64,000 nt of DNA from the NCBI GenBank assembly GCA_905116865.2, contig CAJHNH020004890.1, forward strand, positions 1,261,626 to 1,325,625, in the 5' to 3' direction. Positions 52,001 through 58,600 of the stretch are shown here, one piece after another (position 1 is the stretch's first letter; each line of letters opens with the position of its first letter). A program made the translations under genes and the position numbers. The notes below the pieces were generated by a model. It was not told the origin of the DNA, searched no databases, and was given only the letters and a program-made list of their open reading frames with translations. The DNA comes from Candidula unifasciata. Taxonomy: Eukaryota > Mollusca > Gastropoda > Stylommatophora > Geomitridae.

Positions 52001-53619
52001 GGGGACTGTCGCGTGCGGATGTGCACCAGAACGCACCAGTACTGAGTGAGCAAATAAGACGTCAAAACAATACGTCGGGTTGTGAAGGGATTGTATTCTA
52101 GGAGATGAAAGTCGAAGTTTGACCAAGGCGGACGTTTGGTCCGGCTTTGGTGTGGATCCTTCAGGATGCTTTACCCCGGGATGCCACGGAAGGTATGATA
52201 ATCAAGTTGGATCCTTGAGGATGCTTTACCCCGGGATGCCACGGTAAGCAGTTGATGTTTACAGTCCGAAGGAGACGGACGTGTGGATCCTTGAGGACGC
52301 TTTACCCCGGGATCCCACGGAAGCAAACGTTATATACAGTTGGATCCTTGAGGACATTTTACCCCGGGAATCCAATATAGACCTCAGCAGAAAGCTGGTA
52401 TATTGACACAGTTCCGCAGTAAGCCGGTATACCTTCATTACTTAATTCAGACGGAGGAACCGAAGACAAAGATGACTGTCTGGATCTCAAGGTCGGACTG
52501 CGACATGTCGTGAGGACATATCAGTCCATGGATGTACGAGCGGGCTTTTGTTGATGTGCTTGAATGAGTATGAATTATTACTTGCATATTTTCTCCTTGT
52601 GTTGATCATTGCTATTTGTCAATACACAAATTGAACTTTTAAAGAGAGTTCTCGTTCCGCTACGTTTGGAAGCTTCAGCATTCATCATGTTGTGTTACTC
52701 TTGGCCAGTGGCATGTTAAGTGTTGATGCCATTTTGTTACATTGCGATGCCCCTAGTCACTTTGGTACGCCGCACATCACCACGCAGCCTTTACAGCACG
52801 TCACACTGTACGCCAAGCTTACGCTCGTCACAATGAAGTTTCGCACGTCACAGGGACGAAGTTCGGAGGAGAGCCGACATTCTTGTTAAGGGCAGCGGGC
52901 ATCATCTGCCCCCCTCCCCCTGCCCCTGTTTCCACCCCCAGCCCCTCCCCCCCCCCCCTTTTTAATGGGGCACTGAAAACCCACACAGAGAGGCCATACT
53001 TTGAGTCTGCAAAAGTTCTATTAACACATATGATAAACAATTAGGAAGTGAACCAGTGAAAATGTAACATACCTGTCAATATGTTAGCTCTAGGAACATG
53101 TCCGTACTCCATACCAATACCCGCTATGAGAGACAGCTCCAGGAAATCCTCAGGATTGTCAACTAAGGCCTTCACTCTGTCAGCGATCATCATTTTACCC
53201 TGCTGCTTCACGTGTCTTTCAATAGCTTTTTCTCCTGCGCCAGAAACAGAAATGTCTACCAGTTCTTTGTAAGTTTGTATTGTCTTTTCCCAGTTAGCTT
53301 TGTTTTTGATAAACTGTTCTGAGGTTCTGTTTACGCGAGCCTCTTCTCCAACAACAGTGAACGGCGGTTTGTTATGCTGACTTTTCTCTGTGGTGCGCAC
53401 TGAATATCTTCTTGTGAGTTCACAAGTGTTGTTGTGATCATGTTGACAACCACTTCGTCTATGATGCACCCTTGTGTGTTGTGTGCAATTGATACAAACG
53501 TTTTGAACATTTGAACTGGTCAGTTGATGGATGTCAACTGTAACCCTTCTAACGAGGCGGTTAAACATACTGGAGGAAGACGACTTTCTAGCAGTGACTA
53601 ACTTTACCATAAGTGGCAT
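25445..53619 (-). CDS. MCCC2-like carboxyltransferase (divergent paralogue), 10-exon gene
   Basis: Joined CDS, transcript order: 53619-53073, 50873-50695, 49457-49207, 45275-45077, 41153-41062, 38758-38595, 34122-34001, 32041-31943, 27431-27297, 25522-25445. Every junction has a GT donor and AG acceptor, and all phases agree; total 1866 nt, 621 residues plus stop. Residues 1 to about 100 are basic and Ser/Arg-rich with few acids early on, suggesting a mitochondrial presequence. Residues from about 105 to 621 align along the whole carboxyltransferase fold of the 3-methylcrotonyl-CoA carboxylase beta subunit, which in the leucine pathway transfers CO2 from carboxybiotin to the acyl-CoA. Conserved blocks are [32 protein letters not shown] (273-287), [31 protein letters not shown] and the C-terminal DGII/ETR block. 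Canonical loops in the second half are altered ([18 protein letters not shown]). True MCCC2 is about 560 residues; the excess is N-terminal. It could be an active enzyme of other specificity or a pseudoenzyme. Confidence 0.93.
25640..25765 (-). repeat. SINE-B fragment, inverted
   Basis: It contains GGTATATGATGCCAGCCCC and AGACCAGTCGGCACTGAATG, the reverse of the SINE-B tail. It lies in intron 9 of the MCCC2-like gene. Confidence 0.7.
25825..25935. repeat. SINE-A fragment
   Basis: It shows TGGAACAAGACCAAAGTCCA then GACATGG and AACCAGGACTTTCTACC, ending GATGAAGAAGAA. Confidence 0.7.
26435..27050 (+). pseudogene. LINE ORF2 C-terminal relic
   Basis: The frame [20 protein letters not shown] then [19 protein letters not shown] is the conserved ARRAF..L...W......K..IF...V...LLYG..TW motif of LINE ORF2. 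A poly-C run interrupts the frame at 26846-26863. Located in intron 9 on the opposite strand to the gene. Confidence 0.88.
27297..27431 (-). CDS. MCCC2-like exon 9 (residues 552-596)
   Basis: The acceptor is TTGTTACAG|GAGGCC and the donor CGCAAA|GTAGGT. It encodes [20 protein letters not shown] then [20 protein letters not shown] and QETRK. It matches [34 protein letters not shown] in MCCC2: the Tyr/Ser/Ala-R segment and the DGII...P..TR motif are kept. The Lys-rich stretch that precedes it in canonical proteins is shorter. Confidence 0.9.
27639..28710 (-). mobile_element. mariner-family transposon relic, ~1.07 kb
   Basis: Inverted ends read GAGGGAAGTCAATAAGTAAA (left) and CGAGGGGAAGTCAATAAATA (right, reverse complement), each followed by a (G/A)TCACAAATG(G/A)TTG motif. 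The right flank is TA. The interior encodes a mariner transposase on the minus strand, broken by stops. It lies in intron 8 of the MCCC2-like gene in the same orientation. Confidence 0.9.
27880..28440 (-). pseudogene. Decayed mariner transposase
   Basis: The upstream frame contains [20 protein letters not shown] then [14 protein letters not shown], the central mariner block. Downstream, after frameshifts, comes [19 protein letters not shown], the HDNARPH motif with His-Glu for the usual His-Asp, then a [15 protein letters not shown] end. Stops and shifts show it is inactive. Confidence 0.88.
28870..29105 (-). pseudogene. LINE ORF2 C-terminal fragment
   Basis: The minus-strand peptide [20 protein letters not shown] then [14 protein letters not shown] is a GRGRP.RRW tail of LINE ORF2. 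Immediately adjacent is a fragment of another LINE in the opposite direction. Confidence 0.7.
29160..29520 (+). pseudogene. LINE ORF2 C-terminal fragment
   Basis: The frame [20 protein letters not shown] then [20 protein letters not shown] is a textbook non-LTR ORF2 end, terminating in GCAAAAGAAGAAGAAG. Confidence 0.85.
30050..30515 (+). pseudogene. LINE ORF2 C-terminal relic, kin of the 6445 copy
   Basis: It shares GGCTCTGAAAC, AATCTTTGGACC, TCACCACTGATCATTGGCAT and GAAGAAGAAGAAG with 7010-7430, so both derive from one LINE subfamily. Stops interrupt all frames. Confidence 0.8.
31313..31570. repeat. SINE-A copy
   Basis: It begins TCTTGTGGGTTCTGGGGTCC and shows GCAAATAAGCCAGACCTGTA, AACCAGAACTTTCCGCC and AAAGAAGAAGG. 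Confidence 0.85.
31610..31795 (-). repeat. SINE-B fragment, inverted
   Basis: Inverted SINE-B body with GGCCTTCAGTGGGTGATGTA and TTGACC...AGCC words; it ends about 150 bases before exon 8. Confidence 0.65.
31943..32041 (-). CDS. MCCC2-like exon 8 (residues 519-551)
   Basis: The acceptor is TTTTCCAAG|GGTGGC and the donor CATGAG|GTAACT. It encodes [20 protein letters not shown] then [13 protein letters not shown]. The family has [25 protein letters not shown]. The [13 protein letters not shown] core is conserved, but MGGEQAA is changed to MEPDKLAQA, and the Arg of NARISV is His. Confidence 0.92.
32400..33255 (-). pseudogene. RNase H-bearing LINE relic
   Basis: The minus-strand segment with FIYVPGYV then [19 protein letters not shown] matches the RNase H end of the LINE at 57500 (HTSVPGNEQ, EGGQAMNLADILSALRE). 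Upstream frames carry further degraded RNase H sequence. Frameshifted; in intron 7. Confidence 0.7.
33275..33470 (+). repeat. tRNA-derived SINE head
   Basis: CCATTAGCATAGTTGGTTAA carries an A-box-like TAGCATAGTTGG, and GCAGGTTCACGCC a B-box-like motif 50 bases on. Confidence 0.6.
34001..34122 (-). CDS. MCCC2-like exon 7 (residues 478-518), altered second glycine loop
   Basis: The acceptor is TTTTCTAG|TGGCAG and the donor CTGATG|GTATGT. It encodes [20 protein letters not shown] then [20 protein letters not shown] and M. True MCCC2 has [41 protein letters not shown] across this exon. The hydrophobic core is preserved, but [12 protein letters not shown] has become GSSHYLM-GGLAV across the exon 7/8 junction. 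The GIAK lead-in is replaced by TRTCLKS. Confidence 0.92.
34180..34630 (+). pseudogene. LINE 3' fragment, left part (split by a SINE)
   Basis: It shares AAATGGGATGAAATCAAGAAGG-like, CTGGCCAACCCGTT and TATACTGGGCACATC words with 43250 and 44740 copies. The homologous 3' end continues at 35015-35095. Confidence 0.7.
34630..35015. repeat. SINE-A copy with a giant poly-G tract, inserted in a LINE
   Basis: TGGATTTTGGAGCCC leads into about 113 nearly uninterrupted G (34657-34770, one T), then ATCCCCTAGCCAGCATGTTG, GGCCAGATCTGCAAAG and AACCAGAACTTTCCACC. In other copies the same spot has a much shorter G/C run, so the tract is an expansion of a native SINE segment. It lies in intron 6, between exons 6 and 7. 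Confidence 0.88.
35640..36305 (-). other. Unassigned stretch with a 94-codon minus-strand frame
   Basis: After a poly-C tract (35658-35688), the minus strand carries a frame at 36303-36019 with [20 protein letters not shown], and related degraded frames continue on toward 35700. I do not recognise it; it is intronic to the MCCC2-like gene. It could be an eroded retroelement segment. Confidence 0.3.
36508..36758. repeat. SINE-A copy, left part, split by a solo LTR
   Basis: It begins CTACGTGGGTTCCGGAGGC and runs to CCAGAACTTTCTGCC, where the LTR is inserted; the SINE's end resumes at 37781 with TTAAAAGACAGTG...AAGAAGAAGAAG. Confidence 0.9.
36764..37775 (+). mobile_element. Solo LTR, copy A (1,012 bp), 5-bp target duplication
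   Basis: It begins TGTTGCGCGCTGATTTGGG and ends GCAGACAACA, so ends are TGTTG...CAACA. CTGAG precedes it (36759-36763) and follows it (37776-37780), an exact 5-bp target duplication. AATAAA occurs at about 37659. Internal repeats of the kind CGAGAATGCCCACATGAGCG appear near 37040. Copy B at 45506-46780 is its inverted relative. No internal retroelement coding region accompanies it. Confidence 0.93.
38595..38758 (-). CDS. MCCC2-like exon 6 (residues 423-477)
   Basis: The acceptor is ATCCACAG|TCACTT and the donor GATA|GTAAGT. It encodes [39 protein letters not shown], then [15 protein letters not shown]. The first part follows [25 protein letters not shown] closely. After FLQN the family sequence is ITGFMVG; here it is TASDVLG, so the Gly-Phe at the active-site surface is absent. 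Confidence 0.93.
38800..39030 (+). repeat. SINE-C copy
   Basis: GTTCACAAGTGCAGTTCCCTGGGGAT and CAGTGAAACGAAGTCAATCC-type words are shared with 55905-56110. It lies just upstream of exon 6 within intron 5. Confidence 0.75.
39110..39245 (-). repeat. Short interspersed repeat, family R1, inverted
   Basis: The reverse complement carries CATCTGAATGATGGCC and TTTTGTGTCACCAGGTG, as in the copies at 690 and 1370. Confidence 0.65.
39305..39495 (-). repeat. SINE-B fragment, inverted
   Basis: It contains GATTCTAGCCCCATATTTGT then ATAGACCAAACTG, TTTCTTGGTGCCCACTTTAG, the reverse of SINE-B. Confidence 0.65.
39785..40030 (-). pseudogene. LINE ORF2 3' tail fragment
   Basis: The frame [20 protein letters not shown] then [20 protein letters not shown] is a recognisable ORF2 C-terminal tail (GGRSRGR). 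Confidence 0.7.
40040..40870. repeat. ~63-bp minisatellite, about 13 copies
   Basis: Unit core TGTGTCAAGTTGTGTGAAGA, GAGACATGTCATCATTTCTC and TCCATAAATTTTGTC. Units vary by short deletions. It lies in intron 5, just downstream of exon 5 in transcript order. Confidence 0.93.
41062..41153 (-). CDS. MCCC2-like exon 5 (residues 393-422)
   Basis: This short 92-base exon is recognised by homology and phase. The acceptor is TTTTTCAG|ATAATA and the donor TTTCAGG|GTTAGT. It encodes [20 protein letters not shown] then [11 protein letters not shown]. Family members have [29 protein letters not shown] at this place, the beginning of the C-subdomain. The two trailing bases complete a Gly codon with exon 6. 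Confidence 0.93.
41200..41365. repeat. SINE-A' copy adjoining exon 5
   Basis: It has CCTGTGTGGATACCGGGGCC, GGCCCAAAAGGCACAGG and CTGAAGAAGAAG; about 45 bases before exon 5's acceptor. Confidence 0.7.
41385..41728. repeat. 38-bp minisatellite, 9 copies
   Basis: Unit: GAAAGGAAAGGAACCATTTT then CATG(C/A)CAGAA(T/G)ATGTTTT. Two alternating variants are visible (ATGCCAGAATATG and ATGACAGAAGATG). Confidence 0.95.
41735..41880 (-). repeat. SINE-B fragment, inverted
   Basis: It contains TAACTGGCACTTAACAGC-like, CATCATGCCAGCTG and GGTTGACCTGGGAGGCCAGC. Confidence 0.65.
42149..42535. repeat. Compound repeat: four ~62-bp units joined by long (AT)n
   Basis: Units carry the near-palindrome CCAAGTGTTACACTTGG followed by TTAGTTGTACTCCA(G/T)GTG, TTACAGCCATATACAGA. 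(AT)n tracts of growing length separate them. Confidence 0.93.
42540..42805 (+). repeat. tRNA-derived SINE
   Basis: B-box GGTTCAATCCC at about 42592 with a tRNA-like GGCATGGTGTCTGCCTC head; followed by ACGTGGGCTTGG and CCCGTGTGCATTGTTG. Confidence 0.75.
43150..43620 (+). pseudogene. LINE ORF2 C-terminal relic
   Basis: The plus frame [10 protein letters not shown], then [33 protein letters not shown] matches the final part of a non-LTR ORF2. It shares words with 44620 and 34200. Confidence 0.8.
43625..44420 (+). mobile_element. LTR-like or unclassified repeat, unproven
   Basis: GC-rich relative to flanks, with a direct ACGTGTAGAAACACGTAGAAAC motif, GTGTGAACACGGAGGCGTG and AATAAAG at 44312. 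It sits between two LINE fragments. Clear TG...CA ends with a target duplication were not found, so class is uncertain. Confidence 0.35.
44600..45050 (+). pseudogene. LINE ORF2 3' relic next to exon 4
   Basis: It shares TTAACATATGCCA(G/C)TG, GAAACCACTA and AGAATGGAATGGAGGAATTG with 43150-43560. Heavily decayed. It ends within about 30 bases of the exon 4 donor. Confidence 0.78.
45077..45275 (-). CDS. MCCC2-like exon 4 (residues 326-392)
   Basis: The acceptor follows a TTGTTGTTGTTAACAG tract and the donor is ATCAG|GTGTGT. It encodes [20 protein letters not shown], then [20 protein letters not shown], then a [19 protein letters not shown] block. It corresponds to the SGVSDHWALDDHHAL to EELYGIVGANLKRSFDVREV linker of MCCC2. 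A LINE fragment begins only about 30 bases downstream of the donor. Confidence 0.9.
45506..46780 (-). mobile_element. Solo LTR, copy B (1,275 bp), inverted relative to copy A
   Basis: On the minus strand it begins TGTTGCGTGCTGATTTGGG and ends GCACACAACA, aligned to copy A through AAGGTCCAGT, GTCCTGTTC, GGAGAGGTCACTACAA and AATAAA. It is longer because of extra copies of a ~32-base CGAGAATGCCCACATGAGCG-type repeat and a (CT)n patch. The flanks AAAAA and AAGAG do not form a clean target duplication. It lies in intron 3, same orientation as the gene. Confidence 0.88.
46955..47135 (+). repeat. SINE-B copy without a head
   Basis: CAGGTCGACCCAGCCTTGAG then TGGGTACCGGGTGCCGTCCC and TATAGGTCTAGCCCTACATG match 47940-48115 closely. 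Confidence 0.88.
47160..47800 (-). pseudogene. LINE ORF2 reverse-transcriptase N-part relic
   Basis: The minus frame [20 protein letters not shown] then [18 protein letters not shown] is the start of a non-LTR reverse transcriptase (the ...I..LKN.KA.G.DGI..ELLK block). It continues with [18 protein letters not shown]. Upstream is degraded. Confidence 0.88.
47845..48118 (+). repeat. SINE-B, most complete tRNA-headed copy
   Basis: Head GTGGCCGAGTAGCTAGATGC with a GTGGGTTCGCTTTC B-box-like motif; body GACCCAGCCTTGAGTGGGTA, TATAAAAATATAGGTCTAGC; end with TTTACCCTTACTTACT. Confidence 0.88.
48269..48790 (+). pseudogene. piggyBac 5' relic with transposase N-terminus
   Basis: TTAA at 48265 is followed by CTCTTTGAGGCCC, a typical piggyBac left end. 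At 48588-48732 the frame [20 protein letters not shown] then [20 protein letters not shown] resembles the acidic N-terminus of piggyBac transposases. The frame shifts to an [13 protein letters not shown] segment after. No right end or DDE core was found, so the element is truncated. Confidence 0.7.
48967..49058. repeat. Poly-C followed by (CT)n with (CTAT)n
   Basis: A ~20-base C tract leads into CTCTCTCT and then CTATCTAT units. Confidence 0.97.
49207..49457 (-). CDS. MCCC2-like exon 3 (residues 243-325), first oxyanion loop
   Basis: The acceptor is TTCCACAG|GCAGAC and the donor TTGCAG|GTAGTG. It encodes [20 protein letters not shown], the [15 protein letters not shown] motif, [17 protein letters not shown] and [13 protein letters not shown]. 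This is the best conserved exon. SCTAGGAY is the glycine-rich loop that in biotin-dependent carboxyltransferases forms an oxyanion hole at the N-subdomain. Canonical VFPDRDHFGRTFYNQA is here [13 protein letters not shown]. Confidence 0.95.
49670..49890 (+). pseudogene. LINE 3' tail fragment
   Basis: TGACAAGTGGAAAGATGTATGG and GAGAAGCATGATTG...CATGCCCAGTGG words are shared with 58080; no frame is intact. Confidence 0.45.
50360..50662. repeat. SINE-A copy
   Basis: It runs from CTTCTTCTTCTGTGTTCACC to TTGGGGCC..CGAACCCACAGAG, with a poly-C tract near 50597; about 30 bases from exon 2's donor side. Confidence 0.85.
50695..50873 (-). CDS. MCCC2-like exon 2 (residues 183-242)
   Basis: The acceptor is TTTACCAG|GA and the donor is TTGCAA|GTAATT. 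It encodes [20 protein letters not shown], then [20 protein letters not shown], then a [19 protein letters not shown] block. This is the CoA-binding N-subdomain, equivalent to GGAYYPVTVKKQLRAQEIA and LVDSGGAYLPRQ in MCCC2. Family-typical ANDATVKGG is changed to AMDGAFKGG, and the LPRQ of the canonical protein is LPLQ. Confidence 0.93.
51160..51565. repeat. G-rich 27-32-bp minisatellite, about 12 copies
   Basis: Unit core GTCCTTGCCATGTATTTGGG then GTGGGGG; poly-G runs of up to 20 begin and end the array. It lies in intron 1 of the minus-strand gene, so the G-rich strand is the template and the RNA is C-rich. Confidence 0.95.
51645..52015. repeat. Imperfect long inverted repeat, ~110-base arms
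   Basis: CCCCATATTATGGCGGCCAA (51651 on) and its complement TTGGCCGCCATAATAGGGG (ending 52008) bound an inverted repeat that also shares AGGGCCTCAGTC, AAAATGTGGA and GCAAAACTAGGATT. It looks like a MITE with long terminal inverted repeats. The end words resemble those of the 78-bp element at 58992. Confidence 0.8.
52085..52480 (+). repeat. Four-copy direct repeat with GGATCCTTGAGGA
   Basis: GGATCCTT(G/C)AGGATGCTTT then ACCCCGGGATGCCACGG recurs at about 52154, 52210, 52272 and 52343, spaced 55-71 bases. Further down, GCAG(A/T)AAGC(T/C)GGTATA is repeated twice. It may be part of an LTR or satellite; class unresolved. Confidence 0.75.
52880..53005. repeat. SINE-A-like fragment with C-rich tracts
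   Basis: C/A-rich runs and TGAAAACCCACACAGAGAGG resemble the end of SINE-A. It lies in intron 1, within 70 bases of exon 1. Confidence 0.45.
53073..53619 (-). CDS. MCCC2-like exon 1 (residues 1-182)
   Basis: The start is the first ATG after an in-frame TGA about two dozen bases upstream; a second ATG is at codon 4 and a third at codon 18. The first ~90 residues are low-complexity, Arg/His/Asn-rich, with a basic leading segment that fits an organelle presequence. The family-like part begins near [20 protein letters not shown], followed by [14 protein letters not shown] and DRVKALVD blocks that match the GKLLPRERI/LIDPGSPFLEL region of MCC beta subunits. Here the usual RERI is IADRV and the usual LIDPGSPFLEL is shortened and changed. 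The exon ends ...ANILT plus one base at a GACAG|GTATGT donor. Confidence 0.9.
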
Positions 53620-53869
53620 CAGTCGACCACATAAAATTATTCATGTTCTCCAACAAACTCCTGTTGTTATTCGCCGCTGAACTTTGACTTCATAATAGTG
53701 TAAGTTTGCATAACAGTCCTAGCGTTATAAAACTGATGCTTGGCGTCTCTTCACCGAGTCCAAATCCTTATTGAATTTGCTGGGAGTCCCAAAATACATC
53801 CCAGGTATAAGCAATATAACCTATGAGAGCTAAACAGGATATTTGCCATTAAATTACTATTATTGCCTA

Positions 53870-53970
<101 letters not shown>

Positions 53971-54424
53971 TTGCTGCTGCTGCCGCCGGCGTCGTCACAA
54001 AGAAAGCATGAGGGGTGCTCAGCGCCTCCCCCCCCCCCATAATTGTTTTGGAAAGGTGTCTTCAAGCCTTCTTTAAGTGCACAATACTAGTTATAATGAA
54101 TAGTACAATGTATCTGAAATAATAATAAATGTATAAAAAAACATAAAGCCAGAACGTCTATAGATTGATGGTTAAAGAAGCACTTACCCACTCTCCCCCC
54201 CCCCCCTTTTTCCAGCAAATGTTATAGACCGTGACGGGCGCCAGTCTTTAATTGGGGGCCCATTATCCTTTAGGATAACCGGAAGGGGGGGGGGGGGTTA
54301 AGGTGACCAAATTTCTAGGTTCTGGAGCCTTCTCTCTATAGTAAAGTGTATTCTAAAATTAAATTCAAAACCCCACGAAAAAGACCGTTATGAAATCCAT
54401 AAACTTTCTCGTTCTCGTTCTCGT

Positions 54425-54680
54425 TATGCTTAGTGGCGCATGGGGAGATGACTTTTCATGCTTTCCTGTCCTGTGCAATCTTTAGTGCAGTTTTCCATGT
54501 CACAGATGCCGCACTCAGGCCACTTTCCATCGTTCTTCTCTATGTTGTTTTTGGGCGCCCCCTTTTTTCCTCTTTCCCTCTGGTATCCACGTGAGAGCTG
54601 TTATGGCAGGATTTATGACGTGGCCAAGCCATTTCCATCTTCTCTTGGTTATCACACTCTCATAAACTGTAATTTACACT
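54425..54680 (-). pseudogene. LINE ORF2 3' tail fragment
   Basis: The reverse complement encodes [20 protein letters not shown] and a TRTRTR end, as in other ORF2 tails here, with stops between. Confidence 0.6.
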
Positions 54681-54886
54681 AATCGAAAACGAAGCGACTG
54701 TAAAGTGAATGCTGTGTGTTTGGTCGAATGTCCATAAAACAAACTTTGCAGATAACCGCCAAATGTATTGATTGGTTTGTTCTGGTGTGCCTTGATAAAT
54801 GTTTGTTGTCGATGTGCTGCATGAAAATATCGATCCCCTGTCGCTGATCATCAATGGCTTTCTGAACAAAGCTCTGTGGAGAGAGA

Positions 54887-56110
<1,224 letters not shown>

Positions 56111-56384
56111 CTAAATGGGTTGACATGGTAACAAACATAAACATCTGTTTCTGGCCATTGAAGTCATGATCATCCTGATATATGAATCTAACTGACGAAT
56201 TGTGTTCTTTGCTCTGACAAAACAAACTTCAAACTTTGCACACTCGAGACTTCGAAATTTACGAAAGATAACGGGTTTATTATTATTTTGACCTAAAGAT
56301 AATGAGGCACCAGCGTTTAACCAACCAGAGGGTCTAGTCGGCTCACTACACTCAGAGGGAAGTCAAGACGGACATATAACCAGA

Positions 56385-56490
56385 GTGCGACCGTTACCAT
56401 TGGCATTGGAACTCTGCGCTGGCCGCTGAAGATCAGGACTGAGCACGCATGGGAATGCCTCAAGTGCTATAATGTCAATTCTTGACTCAC
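56385..56490 (+). repeat. Dispersed repeat R2, copy 2
   Basis: GGAACTCTGCGCTGGCCGCT and TAATGTCAATTCTTGACTCA are shared with 11366-11475. Confidence 0.75.
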
Positions 56491-56499
56491 CTCAAATAA

Positions 56500-57665
56500 A
56501 CGGGTTTAAAAGAGTTTAAAGATCATAGACAATCAAGTACCTAGGGATACGATTTGATTGAAGTCCGGCTGTCGAAGCCTGGCTTATACTGAGCACATAT
56601 AGTATACCAAGTGTTGAAAAAAGCCAAGCAGGGTGTGCTGTGTTGAGAGTGATGGCTGCAGCAAACTATGAGCAGCGTCATTTATGTCCTTTTTATCATG
56701 GTCTGGTCTTTTCTGTTTGGGTATGCGAATGGTGATTTTGACTCTCAGCCATAAGCAGATGGAGAGGATGGAAACATACAGAACGAGGCTATGCGCATTA
56801 CACTTGGATGTACAAGAGATACAGCTTGCAGGACGATGCGCTACCCTCTTGATTTTTCCGAACATGGAGGACAGAATTCAAACTTGGTGAGCCGATGCCT
56901 ACCCCAGAGTCAGCGCAGACACACGACACCCGCTGCATGGTGAAATTAGGACAAAAAAGACAGCAGGTTAAAATAAGTAAAATCGTGGGTGGGTCAGACC
57001 AAGGGCATTGTTCAGCATGTGTGTGTTTACTTGAGAACATAGAACCTGGTGAGGGATGGGTACAAGTACCAACAGAGTGCGGCACGATCTTTTCAGTTTG
57101 CACCTGTCTAGACAGAAAAGAAAGTCCAGCCGCTGTTGAGACAGAAGAGGAGGCTTTGATTTTCGAGAATTCTCTACAGAGGGATGCTGTCACATACACA
57201 GATGGGTCTGTAATTCCCTATGTGAGATGCTCTTGGGCCTCTATGGTTCAGGTTGGAGTAAGCATTATGAAGAAAGATTCTAGTTCTATTGCCTTGACAA
57301 CAAATAGTCAGACTATGGAGGTCATGGCAGTAAACAAGGCAATAACATGGCTGGAGACAGACCTTTCCTCGTGCATACTTTCTCAGAGACTCTATGAGTA
57401 TGCTCAGGAGGAAAGAGTAGGGCTGGATCCTAAGTCAGTGGTTGGAGTCTCTCAAGCAGTGGGGACTAACAAACATCAGTTTCATATTTGTGATAGAGCA
57501 CACAAGCGTACCAGGAAATGAGCAGATTCGTCGGCTTGCTACTGAGGGCGGACAAGCCATGAACCTTGCTGATATTCTGAGTGCTCTACGAGAAGTAAGA
57601 AGTAACCAAGAGATGACTGTGAATCTGCAACCATGACCAGATTGCACAAACAACATGTTAAAAGG
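56500..57665 (+). pseudogene. LINE ORF2 3' relic with RNase H domain
   Basis: Several frames form the RNase H end of a non-LTR ORF2. In 57184-57360 the frame reads AVTYTDGSVI, then an ALTTNSQTMEVMAVNKAITW segment (the TDGS and alpha-helix parts). At 57480-57540 the neighbouring frame reads FVIEHTSVPGNEQIRRLATE, the terminal His motif (H.S.PGNE..D, here with R for D), then LADILSALREVR. Frameshifted at about 57480 and therefore inactive. Clade could be I, Jockey or a related RNase H-bearing group. Confidence 0.85.
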
Positions 57666-57689
57666 GGTATGGCCTGACTAGAGCACTAT

Positions 57690-58600
57690 GCTGGAAACCA
57701 AAGAAGAATAAGAAACCAACACAGACTGGAGCCATGAGGCGCTACACGCTGTGGGATTTACTAAGGATGGGATCCGAGCACTTCTAGTCTGAATGGTTCA
57801 ATGTGCTGTGAGAATAATCTGTCGACTAAGTAACTAAAGTGTTTGAAGGTGATGGTACCAACAAAATGTCTCGGGTCGTCAAAGATGTTCTTTTACAGAA
57901 GAATGAATGCTTAAGACGTCTTGGACATCCAAAATGAGTAGCCCAGTTGTTTTGAAAAAGTCGAGGCAGCGAAGTCAACAAATCACAAAAACCAGAAAGA
58001 CACGTGAGGAGGTTACCTACAGCCTTTTGTTATGACATGGAGATGTGTCCGAACATGACTGATATGCTGTTGAGATCGCTGCCTGTGGGGAAGCATGATT
58101 GCCCACGTCAGTTAGCAAGGCACTTGATGATGATTACAGTCGAGAGAATAGATTGCTTCATCATTCATCCCATGTGGCCCAGTCTTTCGCGTGACCCCTT
58201 AACCCGCACGAGGATGCTGGAGATGAATGTGTTGTTTACCAACTAGCCAACTAGAGTAAGACGTTGCCACCGTCTGTGGGGTACGAGGAATATTCGAGCG
58301 GACCAGCTTGATGGCAGGTACAGGAAAAGCACCGGACCGGGCCGACAATCTCAATGCTCTTAAACAGACAGGACGAGAAGATGATTCAGGAGAAGACGTT
58401 GAATCGGCAATACTCAAAAGACTACAAGAACTTTATGTCAAAAGAGGTGTCGCCAAACATGAACACTATCAGGTAGCCAAAGATAAACCAACAAAGAACT
58501 GGTGTTATCAGTCGCCTCACACTGAGGGATATACTGAAGGTGGGATCCGAGTGCTTATAGACTTGTCCGATGTGCAATGAGGATAATCTGTCAATTAACT
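57690..58600 (+). pseudogene. LINE tails, including a second RNase H-type 3' end
   Basis: 57730-57810 and 58510-58590 both carry GGGATCCGAGCACTT(C/A), then a CAATGTGC-like end, so two copies of one LINE 3' end are adjacent. At 58290-58440 a frame reads MAGTGKAPDRADNLNALKQT, kin of the LADILSALRE segment above. Confidence 0.65.
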
